Below are positions 18,650-27,955 of a stretch of DNA of 64,000 bases, piece after piece. Position 1 is the first letter of the stretch. Each line of letters opens with the position of its first letter. Both the position numbers and the translations under genes were made by a program. This stretch comes from Flavimobilis rhizosphaerae (GTDB taxonomy: Bacteria; Actinomycetota; Actinomycetes; Actinomycetales; Cellulomonadaceae): NCBI RefSeq assembly GCF_014852685.1, contig NZ_JACZDF010000004.1:124001-188000 (forward strand). The letters run 5' to 3'. The notes beneath the pieces were generated by a model. It saw only the letters and a program-made list of their open reading frames with translations. It did not search any database and was not told the origin of the DNA.

Positions 18650-21600
18650 TCACGACCTGGCCCCGGACCTCACGCGCAGCCCGCGCGGAGTCAGCGCGAA
18701 ACCTGCCGCGGTGAGCGCCTCGACGACCGGCCCGCCGAGCCCGAACACCTCGATGCCGTCGACGTGCCGCACCGTCGACCTGCCGAGCGCCCCCGCCGCG
18801 GCGGCATCCGCGAGCGCATGCGCCCCGCGAGCGAGCAGCCCCGGATCCTCGGTGAACGACAGGAGCGTGCGGCCGCCACGCTCGACGTAGAGGACGAGAT
18901 ACCCGTCGACGAGGACGACGACGGAACCCGCCTTGCGCCCGGGCCGGTGCCGCACCTCGGCGACGCCCGCAGGCCACGCGAGGGCGGCGCCGTACGGGTT
19001 CGCCGGGTCGCAGGCCGCGAGGACGAGCGCATCGTCGGCGCGGCGGCCGGCCGCGGCGACCTGCGGCGCAGCGGGCTGCAGGTTCCGCTCGACCGCACGC
19101 GCGTCGTCCCGCAGCACGTCGACCGCACCAGGTACGGCGAACTGCGAACCACCCAGATGCTCGACGAAGTACCCCCGGCGGACCTGACCCGCGGCCTCGA
19201 GCGCGGTGAGCACCTTGTAGACGTCGGGGTAGCGGCCGACGACCTGCTCGGCGGGGGCGACGGCGCGCGTGACGATCCCGTGCCGGTCGAGGAGCACCAT
19301 CGCGAGCGCGTGCGCGCGCACGGTCGGGTCGGGCTCTGTCCCCGGCAGCAGAGACCACCTGCCACCGCCGTGAAGAGCCTCGGGCGCGGCGGTCCGCACG
19401 AGCGCCGCAAGACCGAAACGTCCGCGAGGACGGTGGACGGGACGCGCCTGAGGGCGCGGCGCGCGGGGTGAGGACCCGAGGAGCGCGCGCAGCGGGCCGA
19501 AGGAGTCGTTCGTCGCGCGGCCGGCCCACACGAGGTGCCACAGCGACTCCCGCACGATTTCGGCGGGGTCGTCGCCGAGCGCCGCGACGTCGTCCGCGGC
19601 CTCGGCGGCCGCGCGGGCGCGCTCGACGACGCGGTCGACGAAGTGTGCGCCGGAACCCTCGAGCGCGGCGAGGACGTACGGGAGCGCAGCCGGCCCGCCC
19701 GCCACGTCCGGCGGCTCGGGAAGCGTGAGCGGCGCGGTCTCGGCGAGATGAAGGCTCACGGTGCCGTCCCCGGAGCCCCTGCCAGGTGCTGCGAGCGAGC
19801 CGTGTCCGGCCCACAGCACCTCACCGCTCGTCGTGAGCGCGTCGAGGAGCGCGGGGGAATAGTCGACGACGCGGCTCGGCAGGATCCTCGACTCGAGGTC
19901 CGATGCCGGGACGGGCACCCCGGCGAGCTGCTCGATCGCGCGCAGCAAGCCGGCACGGCCGCGCAGCTCGCCGACACGCTGCCACCTGGGAAGGAAGAGA
20001 CCGAGAGCTGCCGGCGGCGCAGGTTCGACCTCGGCACGCAGCAGCGCGAGCGAACGTCGGCGCAGACGACGCACGACGTCGCGGTCCGCATACTCGTCAC
20101 CCGCACCACCGAGCACGGCGGGCAGCATGCGTCCGCGCACGAGCTCGCCCGCGGCGACGAGCCGGTCGAGGACCTCGCGGACGACGGCTGTCGGAAGTCC
20201 GAACCGCAGGGCCACGTCGTCGGCCGGGAACGGCACGTGCGTGCGCGCGTGCCGTCGCACGAGGTCGCCGAGCGGATCGTCGACAGGAGCGAGGAGAACG
20301 TCGGGCAGCCCGACGGGGAGCGCGGCGCCGAGCGCGTCCCGCACCCGGGAGGCGTCGTCGACGGCGAGCCACCGCTCGGCAGCCTCGGGAGAGGACTCGG
20401 ACCGCAGACCCGGCAGACGCACGGCGACGACCTGGCGGGAGGCCTCGAGCCGCGCGAGCCATCCGGAGACGTCCGCGCCCTCCTCTGCTCGTGCGGCGAG
20501 CTCGTCGAACGACGACGGTCCGCGCCGCCGGAGCAGGTCGAGCAGCCCGTCGTGGCTGCGTGCCCTGCGGTCCGGGGCGAGACCGTCGAGCTCGGCCGCG
20601 ACCTGCTCGACGGCCGTCGGGTCGAGGAGGTCGGCGAGCTGGGCGCCCGACGAGCTGCCGAGAAGCTCGTCGAGGAGTGTCGGGTCGAGCGCGAGCGTCG
20701 CCGCGCGCTGCTCGGCGAGCGGGGCGTCCGCACCGTAGAGGTTCTGCGCCGTGTAGCCGAGGAGCAGCGACCGGGCGAACGGCGAGGGCTGCGTCGTGTC
20801 GACGTGGACGACGTCGACCCGACCTGCGGCGACGTCGGCCATGAGCGAGGTGAGCGCCGCAACGTCGAAGTCGTCCTGGAGGCACTCGCGCGCTGCCTCG
20901 TGGACGATCGGGAACTCGGGGAAGCCCGCAGCGACCTCGAGCAGCTGGGCGGAACGCTGCCGCTGCTGCCACAGGGGCTGGCGCCGGTCCGGGGAGCGCC
21001 GGGGGAGCAGGAGGGCGCGCGCCGCAGCCTCGCGGAAGCGCGCAGCGAAGTGGGCCGACCCGGCGAGCGCGTCTCGCACCTGCCCGGTGACCTCGGCCGG
21101 GTCGGTGAAGAGCTCGTCGGCGACCTCGGGCGCGGCTCCGTCGGGCAGGAACCCGGTCCACGTGCCGTCGGCGCCGACGCCGTCGAGGCCGATGTCGGGC
21201 AGCCGCAGCACGATGCCGTCGTCCGCGTGCATGGCCGCGACGTCGACGCCGTAGCGCTCGCGCAGGCGCGCCCCGAGCAGGAGAGCCCACGGTGCGTGGA
21301 CCCGCGACCCGAACGGGCTGTGGACCACGACGCGCCAGTCGCCGATCTCGTCCCGGAACCGCTCGACGACGATCGTCCGGTCGTCCGGAACGACCCCTGT
21401 CGCCGCGTGCTGCTCGCGGAGGTGCGCGACGACGTTGCCCGCCGCCCACGGGTCGAGCCCCTCCGCGGCGAGGTGCGCGAGGGCTGCCTCGGTCCTGGCG
21501 GCGCTCGCCGGGAGGACGCGGCCGACCGTCTCGCGCGTCCACGCGCCGATGGCACGTCCGAGCTCGACAGGCCGTGCCGGCGAGTCGCCCTTCCAGAACG

Positions 21601-23533
21601 GCATGCGCCCGGGCAGCCCCGGGGCGGGCGTCACGAGGACGCGGTCGGGCGTGATCTCGTCGATGCGCCACGTCGTCGAGCCGAGCGTGATCGTGTCCCC
21701 GACGCGTGACTCGTAGACCATCTCCTCGTCGAGCTCGCCGACACGTCTCCCGCCTCGCGCTCGCGGCGCGGTGTCGGCACGGACGTCGTCGGGCCCTCCG
21801 GGTGATGAGGCCGCGAGGAAGACGCCGAAGAGCCCGCGGTCCGGAATCGTGCCGCCGCTCGTCACGGCGAGCCGCTGCGCGCCGGGACGTGCCTGCAGCA
21901 CGTCCCGGCCGCGGTCCCACGTGAGCCGCGCGCGGAGCTCGCCGAACGCCTCCGACGGGTAACGGCCCGTGAGCATGTCGAGGACGCCGCGCAGCGCCGA
22001 GCGGGGCAGCTGCGCGAACGGCGCGGCACGCCGCACCGTCGCCTCGAGCTCGTCGACTGGCCAGTCCTCGATCGCGACCATCGCGACGACCTGCTGCGCG
22101 AGGACGTCGAGCGGGTTGCGGACGAGCCGCAGCGGCTCGAGCTCTCCCGTGCGCATCCGTGCAGCGGTCACGGTCGCGGGCACGAGGTCGCCCGTGTGCG
22201 TCGGGACGAGCACGCCGTGGCTCGGCACGCCGACGGCGTGCCCCGCACGCCCGACGCGCTGCAACCCCGACGCGACGGACGGCGGTGACCCGACGAGGAC
22301 GACGAGGTCGACTGAGCCCATGTCGATGCCAAGCTCGAGCGAGCTCGTCGCGACGACGACGGGCAGACGGCCCGCCTTGAGCTCGCCTTCCGTGTACGAG
22401 CGCTCGGCGCGGGACATCGAGCCGTGGTGGGCGCGCGCGAAGACTGCGTCGGCACCTGCCGACGTCCCGGCCTGCCCGGGGACCGCAGCAGGCTGCGACG
22501 CCCCCGGGTCGGGCACGTCGAGGCCTTGGCGGCGGGCCCAGATCTCGTTGAGGCGTGAGGTGAGTCGCTCGGCGCTGCGGCGCGAGCTCGCGAAGACGAT
22601 CGTCGAGCGGCTCGTCGTCGCGAGGTCGACGATGCGTTCCTCGACGTGCGGCCAGACCGACGCACGCGCGAGAGGCCCAGCAGCGGGTCCCGTGAGGTCT
22701 GGGCCGTCGTCGGACGGGCTCGTCCCCGGCAGCGGTGTCGCCGCGATGTCGGTGAGGTCCTCGACCGGGACGACGACGTCGAGGTCGACCTGGCGCCGTG
22801 CGGGAGGTTCGACGACGACGACGGGCCTGCCGCCGTCGGCGGCGGTGCGGTGGCCCACGAGCAGCTCCGCGACCGCGTCCGTGGGGCGGGCCGTCGCCGA
22901 GAGCCCGATGCGCTGCGCGGGGGTGTCGAGCAGGAGGTCGAGCCGTTCGAGCGAGAGAGCGAGGTGAGCGCCCCGCTTCGTGCCGGCGACCGCGTGGATC
23001 TCGTCGACGATGACGGTGCCGATCTCGCGCAGGCCCTCGCGCGCCGCGGAGGTGAGCATGAGGAAGAGCGACTCGGGCGTCGTGATGAGGATGTCCGGAG
23101 GGTGCACCGCGAGGCGACGTCGCTCCGCCGGGGGCGTGTCGCCGGTCCGCGTGCCGACGGTCACCCGGGGCAGGACGAGCGACGCTGCGGCCGCCGCGTT
23201 CCCGATGCCGGTGAGCGGGCTCGCGAGGTTGCGCTCGACGTCCGCGGCGAGAGCCTTGAGCGGCGAGACGTAGAGGATGCGGTCGGTGCGCGGGCCTTCG
23301 GCGGCGGTGTCCCGCGCGAGGAGGCGATCGATCGCCCAGAGGAAGGCTGCGAGCGTCTTGCCCGAGCCCGTGGGTGCGATGACGAGCGCGTGCGAGCCGC
23401 CGCGGATCGCGGCCCACGCCTCGGTCTGGACACGTGTCGGCCCCACGAACGCCCCCGTGAACCAGGAGCGTGTGGGCGCGGTGAACCCCGCGAGGGGCTC
23501 GGCGGGCGGTGGCGTGGGTGTCACGTCTCCCAT
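18650..23533 (-). CDS. lhr: Lhr-type ATP-dependent DNA helicase
   Basis: A superfamily 2 3'-5' helicase of about 1627 residues, the full length of the actinobacterial Lhr. Walker A APTGSGKT is at about 53-60, the DEIH box at 177-180, motif III SATARP, and motif VI QRVGRAGH further on. After the Lhr core and winged helix comes the long C-terminal half typical of bacterial Lhr. It unwinds DNA and RNA:DNA hybrids in repair. Start is uncertain: ATG 23533 is used; GTG 23524 would lie seven bases after a CACAAT element, and GTG 23554 is also in frame. Confidence 0.95.
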   Translation of the reverse strand: MGDVTPTPPPAEPLAGFTAPTRSWFTGAFVGPTRVQTEAWAAIRGGSHALVIAPTGSGKTLAAFLWAIDRLLARDTAAEGPRTDRILYVSPLKALAADVERNLASPLTGIGNAAAAASLVLPRVTVGTRTGDTPPAERRRLAVHPPDILITTPESLFLMLTSAAREGLREIGTVIVDEIHAVAGTKRGAHLALSLERLDLLLDTPAQRIGLSATARPTDAVAELLVGHRTAADGGRPVVVVEPPARRQVDLDVVVPVEDLTDIAATPLPGTSPSDDGPDLTGPAAGPLARASVWPHVEERIVDLATTSRSTIVFASSRRSAERLTSRLNEIWARRQGLDVPDPGASQPAAVPGQAGTSAGADAVFARAHHGSMSRAERSYTEGELKAGRLPVVVATSSLELGIDMGSVDLVVLVGSPPSVASGLQRVGRAGHAVGVPSHGVLVPTHTGDLVPATVTAARMRTGELEPLRLVRNPLDVLAQQVVAMVAIEDWPVDELEATVRRAAPFAQLPRSALRGVLDMLTGRYPSEAFGELRARLTWDRGRDVLQARPGAQRLAVTSGGTIPDRGLFGVFLAASSPGGPDDVRADTAPRARGGRRVGELDEEMVYESRVGDTITLGSTTWRIDEITPDRVLVTPAPGLPGRMPFWKGDSPARPVELGRAIGAWTRETVGRVLPASAARTEAALAHLAAEGLDPWAAGNVVAHLREQHAATGVVPDDRTIVVERFRDEIGDWRVVVHSPFGSRVHAPWALLLGARLRERYGVDVAAMHADDGIVLRLPDIGLDGVGADGTWTGFLPDGAAPEVADELFTDPAEVTGQVRDALAGSAHFAARFREAAARALLLPRRSPDRRQPLWQQRQRSAQLLEVAAGFPEFPIVHEAARECLQDDFDVAALTSLMADVAAGRVDVVHVDTTQPSPFARSLLLGYTAQNLYGADAPLAEQRAATLALDPTLLDELLGSSSGAQLADLLDPTAVEQVAAELDGLAPDRRARSHDGLLDLLRRRGPSSFDELAARAEEGADVSGWLARLEASRQVVAVRLPGLRSESSPEAAERWLAVDDASRVRDALGAALPVGLPDVLLAPVDDPLGDLVRRHARTHVPFPADDVALRFGLPTAVVREVLDRLVAAGELVRGRMLPAVLGGAGDEYADRDVVRRLRRRSLALLRAEVEPAPPAALGLFLPRWQRVGELRGRAGLLRAIEQLAGVPVPASDLESRILPSRVVDYSPALLDALTTSGEVLWAGHGSLAAPGRGSGDGTVSLHLAETAPLTLPEPPDVAGGPAALPYVLAALEGSGAHFVDRVVERARAAAEAADDVAALGDDPAEIVRESLWHLVWAGRATNDSFGPLRALLGSSPRAPRPQARPVHRPRGRFGLAALVRTAAPEALHGGGRWSLLPGTEPDPTVRAHALAMVLLDRHGIVTRAVAPAEQVVGRYPDVYKVLTALEAAGQVRRGYFVEHLGGSQFAVPGAVDVLRDDARAVERNLQPAAPQVAAAGRRADDALVLAACDPANPYGAALAWPAGVAEVRHRPGRKAGSVVVLVDGYLVLYVERGGRTLLSFTEDPGLLARGAHALADAAAAGALGRSTVRHVDGIEVFGLGGPVVEALTAAGFALTPRGLRVRSGARS

Positions 23534-23606
23534 TGTGGCGCGGGCCACCGACACTGCGCGTGGGCTGTGCGTGGGAGCACCCGTCCGGGCGTGGCACCCT
23601 GTGTCG

Positions 23607-23837
23607 GTGAGGTATCGCGAGTTCTGGGATCTGGTCGACGACGTCTTCGGTCGCGCCTACGGCCGGTCGATCGCGGGCGACCAGGTGCTCGAGCAGCTCG
23701 GCGGGCGGACGGCCGCCCGCGCGATCGAGGAGGGCGTCGAGCCGCGCGCGGTGTGGCACGCGTTGTGCGACGCGATGCAGGTGCCGGACGCCGAGCGCTG
23801 GGGGAGCGATCCTCACCGGCAGGCTCCGCCGCGCTGA
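23607..23837 (+). CDS. DUF3046 family protein
   Basis: A 76-residue protein beginning VRYREFWDLVDDVFG and containing DQVLEQLGGRTAARAIEEG, which are the family hallmarks. Members lie just upstream of recA across actinobacteria; no function is known. GTG 23607 matches the usual family N-terminus; GTG 23601 would add two residues. It is divergent from lhr and ends about 40 bases before the SOS box of recA, so recA is not simply read from its promoter. Confidence 0.88.
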   Translation: MRYREFWDLVDDVFGRAYGRSIAGDQVLEQLGGRTAARAIEEGVEPRAVWHALCDAMQVPDAERWGSDPHRQAPPR

Positions 23838-23871
23838 TCCCGCATGTCTGCGACACGCCGTCCCTGCCGGC

Positions 23872-23900
23872 TCGACGGTCGAACAGGTGTTCGGTAGGGT
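23872..23900 (+). promoter_or_regulatory. recA promoter with LexA (SOS) box in the spacer
   Basis: The SOS box TCGAACAGGTGTTCGG at 23879-23894 contains the perfect GAAC-N4-GTTC core of the actinobacterial/Gram-positive LexA site. It sits exactly between a -35-like TCGACG (23872-23877) and a -10-like TAGGGT (23895-23900), 17 bases apart, so bound LexA would block the polymerase. The implied leader is about 140 bases. Confidence 0.85.
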
Positions 23901-24047
23901 TGTCCACAACGGTCGACGGCGGCCGGGCGGTCCACGTCCTCGCAGCGATCACGCGTGAATGTCCGTGGCTCGTCCTAGTGTCGGGCCCATCAAGATCGCA
24001 GAGCTTCTTCGGCGGCACGTGCCGCCCCGAACGACAGAGGTGAACCC

Positions 24048-25151
24048 ATGGCAGCATCCGCGGACCGCGAGAAGGCGCTCGAGGCAGCGCTCAGCCAGAT
24101 CGACCGCCAGTTCGGCAAGGGCTCGATCATGCGCCTCGGCGACGATGACCGCCCCGCGGTCGAGGTCGTCCCGACGGGCTCGATCGCGCTCGACGTCGCG
24201 CTCGGCATCGGAGGCTTGCCGCGGGGGCGCATCGTCGAGATCTACGGTCCGGAGTCGAGCGGTAAGACGACCGTCGCGCTCCACGCGGTCGCCAACGCGC
24301 AGCGGCAGGGCGGCATCGCCGCGTTCATCGACGCCGAGCACGCCCTCGACCCCGAGTACGCGAAGAAGCTCGGCGTCGACACCGACGCATTGCTCGTCTC
24401 GCAGCCGGACACTGGTGAGCAGGCCCTCGAGATCATGGACATGCTCGTCCGCTCGGGCGCGATCGACATCATCGTCGTCGACTCGGTCGCCGCTCTCGTG
24501 CCCAAGGCCGAGATCGAGGGCGAGATGGGTGACAGCCACGTGGGCCTTCAGGCCCGGCTCATGTCGCAGGCGCTCCGCAAGCTCACGGGTGCACTGTCCT
24601 CGACCGGCACGACCGCGATCTTCATCAACCAGCTCCGCGAGAAGATTGGCGTGTTCTTCGGCTCGCCGGAGACGACGACGGGCGGAAAGGCGCTGAAGTT
24701 CTACGCGTCGGTCCGGATGGACATCCGCCGCATCGAGACCCTCAAGGAGGGCACCGACGCGGTCGGCAACCGCACCCGCGTGAAGATCGTCAAGAACAAG
24801 ATGGCCCCGCCCTTCAAGCAGGCGGAGTTCGACATCCTCTACGGCGTCGGCATCTCGCGCGAGGGCAGCCTCATCGACCTCGGCGTCGAGCACGGCATCG
24901 TCCGCAAGTCCGGCTCGTGGTACACGTACGAGGGCGACCAGCTCGGCCAGGGCAAGGAGAACTCGCGCGGCTTCCTGCGGGACAACCCCGAACTTGCCGC
25001 CGAGATCGAGCGCCGGATCAAGGAGAAGCTCGGCATCGGTGCGCCGTCCGAGGCTCCCGCCGAGGCAACCGCGGGCACGGAGGCTGCCGCCCCCGCTGCC
25101 GAGGCCGCTCCGAAGAAGAGCCGTGCCAAGGCCGCGAAGGTCGACTTCTGA
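24048..25151 (+). CDS. recA: Recombinase RecA
   Basis: A 367-residue RecA: Walker A GPESSGKT at residues 67-74, the core signature [14 protein letters not shown], the DNA-binding loops [12 protein letters not shown] and [11 protein letters not shown]. It drives strand exchange and LexA self-cleavage. An Ala/Glu-rich C-terminal tail (about 335-367) is longer than in E. coli. The ribosome site AGAGGTG precedes ATG 24048. recX follows after 11 bases. Confidence 0.99.
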   Translation: MAASADREKALEAALSQIDRQFGKGSIMRLGDDDRPAVEVVPTGSIALDVALGIGGLPRGRIVEIYGPESSGKTTVALHAVANAQRQGGIAAFIDAEHALDPEYAKKLGVDTDALLVSQPDTGEQALEIMDMLVRSGAIDIIVVDSVAALVPKAEIEGEMGDSHVGLQARLMSQALRKLTGALSSTGTTAIFINQLREKIGVFFGSPETTTGGKALKFYASVRMDIRRIETLKEGTDAVGNRTRVKIVKNKMAPPFKQAEFDILYGVGISREGSLIDLGVEHGIVRKSGSWYTYEGDQLGQGKENSRGFLRDNPELAAEIERRIKEKLGIGAPSEAPAEATAGTEAAAPAAEAAPKKSRAKAAKVDF

Positions 25152-25162
25152 GCCGCAGCACC

Positions 25163-26056
25163 ATGCAGCACGCGGCCGTGGACGGACAGGCTCACGAGTC
25201 CCGAGCCGCCGCACCGACCCGCCGGGCGGACACCGCGACGATCGATGCTCTGAGGGCAGCGATCGCCGCGGTGCCGCCGGGTGGGTCGGCCCCGTCGCGC
25301 GACGGCGAGGACGGGCTGGGCCCGACGCCTGACTGCGACTCTCGTCGGGCACCTGAGGGCAGGACGAAGCGGCGGGACGCCGGACGCTGGCACGGCGGGA
25401 CCGGCGGAGCAGCCTACGACGAAGGTGCTGTGGGGCGCGCCCCGCACGACGAGCATGACGACGCTGACGAGCAGGGGACGGAGGGTACGGACGGCCCTGC
25501 TGGCCGTCTCGACGCCGGATCTGTGCGAGGCGGTTCGCGGCGTCCTGCGACGGACCTCGAGATCGAGGACGCGGCGCGCGAGTACCTGCTGCGCTCGCTC
25601 ACGGCTGCTGCACGGTCGCGGCAGCAGCTCGCGAGCGGACTGGCGAAGCGGGACGTGCCCGAGGACGTCGCCGAGCGTCTGCTCGACCGCTTCGAGGAGG
25701 TCGGGCTCGTCGACGATGCCGCTCTCGCGCAGGCGATCGTGCGATCCCGGTCCCAGGAGACCGGCGCGGCGCGACGCCGCATCGCGTCGGAGCTGCGCCG
25801 CAAGGGCTTCACGGACGACGTCGCGCACGACGCTCTCGCCCAGGTCGACGACGAGGACGAACGGCGCTCCGCGTACGACCTCGCACGCGTGCGTGCCCGG
25901 CGCCTCGTGTCGCTCGACCGGGACGTCGCGCTGCGTCGGCTCGTCGGGTTCCTCGGCCGCAAGGGCTACCCGCCGTCGCTGTGCCTCGACGCTGCGCGTG
26001 CGGGCCTCGAGGGTGCGATGGACGAGCGCAGCACGGTGCACGACGCGCAGGGCTGA
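25163..26056 (+). CDS. recX: RecA regulator RecX with a long N-terminal extension
   Basis: A 297-residue frame of which the last 175 or so residues are RecX: three tandem three-helix units, with AREYLLRSLTAAARSRQQL and KGFTDDVAHDAL as recognisable parts. RecX binds the RecA filament and tunes its activity. The first 120 residues are Gly/Asp/Arg-rich, low in predicted structure, and unlike the family. An internal GTG at 25523 would give a normal 177-residue RecX. Because recA ends at 25151, a start near 25163 keeps translational linkage; the choice is open. Confidence 0.88.
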   Translation: MQHAAVDGQAHESRAAAPTRRADTATIDALRAAIAAVPPGGSAPSRDGEDGLGPTPDCDSRRAPEGRTKRRDAGRWHGGTGGAAYDEGAVGRAPHDEHDDADEQGTEGTDGPAGRLDAGSVRGGSRRPATDLEIEDAAREYLLRSLTAAARSRQQLASGLAKRDVPEDVAERLLDRFEEVGLVDDAALAQAIVRSRSQETGAARRRIASELRRKGFTDDVAHDALAQVDDEDERRSAYDLARVRARRLVSLDRDVALRRLVGFLGRKGYPPSLCLDAARAGLEGAMDERSTVHDAQG

Positions 26057-26217
26057 GGCCTCGTCGTCCTCACGGTCGTCATCGTCGTGCGTGATCCGCG
26101 TCGCACCGTGAGCGACACGGGACGTACGGCAGGTGGAACGATGGCTCGTTCCGCTACGTTCACCGTGGAGGAGGGGCGCGCCGCGCCCGTCGCCCACAAC
26201 CGAGGGGAGGTGCTGAC

Positions 26218-27711
26218 GTGATCGAGGACTGGCCCGCGCTCCTGCTCGTGCTCGTGCTCCTGCTCGCATGTCTCGTCGCGCTCATCCTCGTCCTGGTGGC
26301 CCGACGCGAGGCCGCTGCGGTGCGGGCACAGGCCCGCGAGGACGTCGCCTCGCTCAAGGACGAGCTTCATGTCCGCGCTGTCGAGGCCGACCGCCGCAGT
26401 GCACGTCTCGACGACGAGCGTGCACGGCTCGAGGCCGACCGCGTCCAGCTCGCCGAGGATCGTGCGAGGATCACCAGGCTCGCTGAGTCGCTCGATGCGC
26501 GCACCGCCTCTCTGACAGCGCAGGAGACCGCACTCGCCACCCGCACCGCGGAGCATGAGGCGCGCGTCGCCGAAGAGCTCGCCCAGATCGCCGGGACGAC
26601 CGTCGAGCAGGCTCGCACGAGGCTTGCCGACGACCTCGCTGAGCGAGCCGCGCGCGACGTCGAGGCTCGCCTGCGCCGCACCGAACGTCGCCTGCGCGCA
26701 GAGTCCGAGGCGCGCGCCAGGTCGATCCTCACGACGGCCGTCGAACGCCTTGCGGTCGAGACGTCGAGCCAGCTCTCGGTCGCGGTCGTCCCGCTCCCGT
26801 CGCCCGAGCTCAAGGGACCGATCATCGGGCGCGACGGCCGCAACATCAAGGCGTTCGAGGCGCTCACCGGCGTCAACCTCATCGTCGACGACTCCGACGA
26901 CCACGTCCAGATCTCCAGTTTCGACGCCGAACGGCGCGAGATCGCCCAGCAGAGCCTCGAACGCATGCTCGCCGACGGACGCATCAACCTCGAACGCATG
27001 GAGCGTGTGGTCGCGACCGTCACGGACGAGGCCGAGGAACGCAGCCGTGACTCCGCCAGGCATGCGATCGACGACGCGCGCGTCCGTCCGCTCCACCCCG
27101 AGCTCGAGGAGCACGTCGGGCGGCTACGTCTGCGCACCTCCTACGGACAGGTCGTCCAGCAGCACCTCGTCGAGTGCGCGCTGCTCGCGCGAAGCATCGC
27201 TGGCGAGATCGGCGCGGACGCCGAGGTCGCCGCGCGTGCCGCATTCCTCCACGACGTCGGCAAGGCCGTCCCCGCAGGCGAGCGGGGCTCGCACGCCCGC
27301 GCCGGAGCCGAGCTCGCGGCCCGGTGCGGCGAGCCCGAGATCATCGTCAACGCGATCGCCGCGCACCACGGCGAGGTTCCCGCCGAGTCCGTCGAAGCCG
27401 TCATCGTCCAGATCGCCGACGCCATCTCCGCGTCCCGACCTGGAGCCCGGCGCGAGGACGCCGACTCGCACGTCGAACGGCTCGAGGCGCTCGAGCGCGC
27501 GGTCGCCGCGCACCCCGGGGTCGCCCGCGCCCTCGCGCTCTCGTCCGGCCACGACGTGCGCGTCGTCGTCGAGCCCGGGGTCGTCGGGGACGACGACCTC
27601 GAGGGCCTCGCCGTGCAGATCGCGTCCGCGATCTCCGAGACGCAGGCGGTGCCCGGCGAGGTGCGTGTCACCGTCGTGCGCGAGCTCCGCGCGACCGCGA
27701 CCGCCGGCTGA
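26218..27711 (+). CDS. rny: Ribonuclease Y
   Basis: A 497-residue membrane-anchored endoribonuclease that starts mRNA decay. It has one N-terminal membrane helix (about 7-29), a long charged coiled coil (about 35-190), a KH domain with GRDGRNIKAFEALTG, and an HD domain with the metal pair HD at 345-346 and the later histidines in AIAAHHGEVP. GTG 26218 has GAGGGGAGG before it; a -10-like TACGTT lies at 26155-26160. It follows recX, as in related actinobacteria. Confidence 0.95.
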   Translation: MIEDWPALLLVLVLLLACLVALILVLVARREAAAVRAQAREDVASLKDELHVRAVEADRRSARLDDERARLEADRVQLAEDRARITRLAESLDARTASLTAQETALATRTAEHEARVAEELAQIAGTTVEQARTRLADDLAERAARDVEARLRRTERRLRAESEARARSILTTAVERLAVETSSQLSVAVVPLPSPELKGPIIGRDGRNIKAFEALTGVNLIVDDSDDHVQISSFDAERREIAQQSLERMLADGRINLERMERVVATVTDEAEERSRDSARHAIDDARVRPLHPELEEHVGRLRLRTSYGQVVQQHLVECALLARSIAGEIGADAEVAARAAFLHDVGKAVPAGERGSHARAGAELAARCGEPEIIVNAIAAHHGEVPAESVEAVIVQIADAISASRPGARREDADSHVERLEALERAVAAHPGVARALALSSGHDVRVVVEPGVVGDDDLEGLAVQIASAISETQAVPGEVRVTVVRELRATATAG

Positions 27712-27843
27712 CCGCAACCCTGAGCGCGACCGTCGTACCACCGACGACGTCCCACCACGACCGATGGCTGACCAGCGACGACCGTCGCGTCCCCGGACCC
27801 CGGGACCGCTCCCACCGGCGTGCTGAGCCACCGGCGTGCGGCG

Positions 27844-27953
27844 CCCTTGACGTGCGGGTCCCCTGACGCGCAGCGGCCCTGACGTGCGGGCCCCTGACGT
27901 ACCGGCCCCTCACGCGCGGGTCCCCGAGGTGCGCTGCCCACGACGTGCGGTGG
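27844..27953. repeat. Degenerate tandem repeat, unit about 16 bp
   Basis: Six to seven head-to-tail copies of a unit close to CCCCTGACGTGCGGGT fill the space between rny and the gluD stop. Copies differ at several positions and in length (14-17 bases). It is not coding in a convincing frame. It lies downstream of both convergent genes and may act in transcript ending or simply be a decayed minisatellite. Confidence 0.65.
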
Positions 27954-27955
27954 AC

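Noticed and set aside
19535-21709. A 724-codon plus-strand frame antisense to lhr
   Set aside because: Composition artefact; no ribosome site and no recognisable domain.
20097-23909. A 1270-codon minus-strand frame overlapping lhr
   Set aside because: Same strand, shifted frame; Arg/Pro/Ala-rich product without motifs, while the lhr frame shows all helicase motifs.
27844-27953. The tandem repeat as a CRISPR array
   Set aside because: Units are about 16 bases, directly adjacent, degenerate, and without unique spacers.
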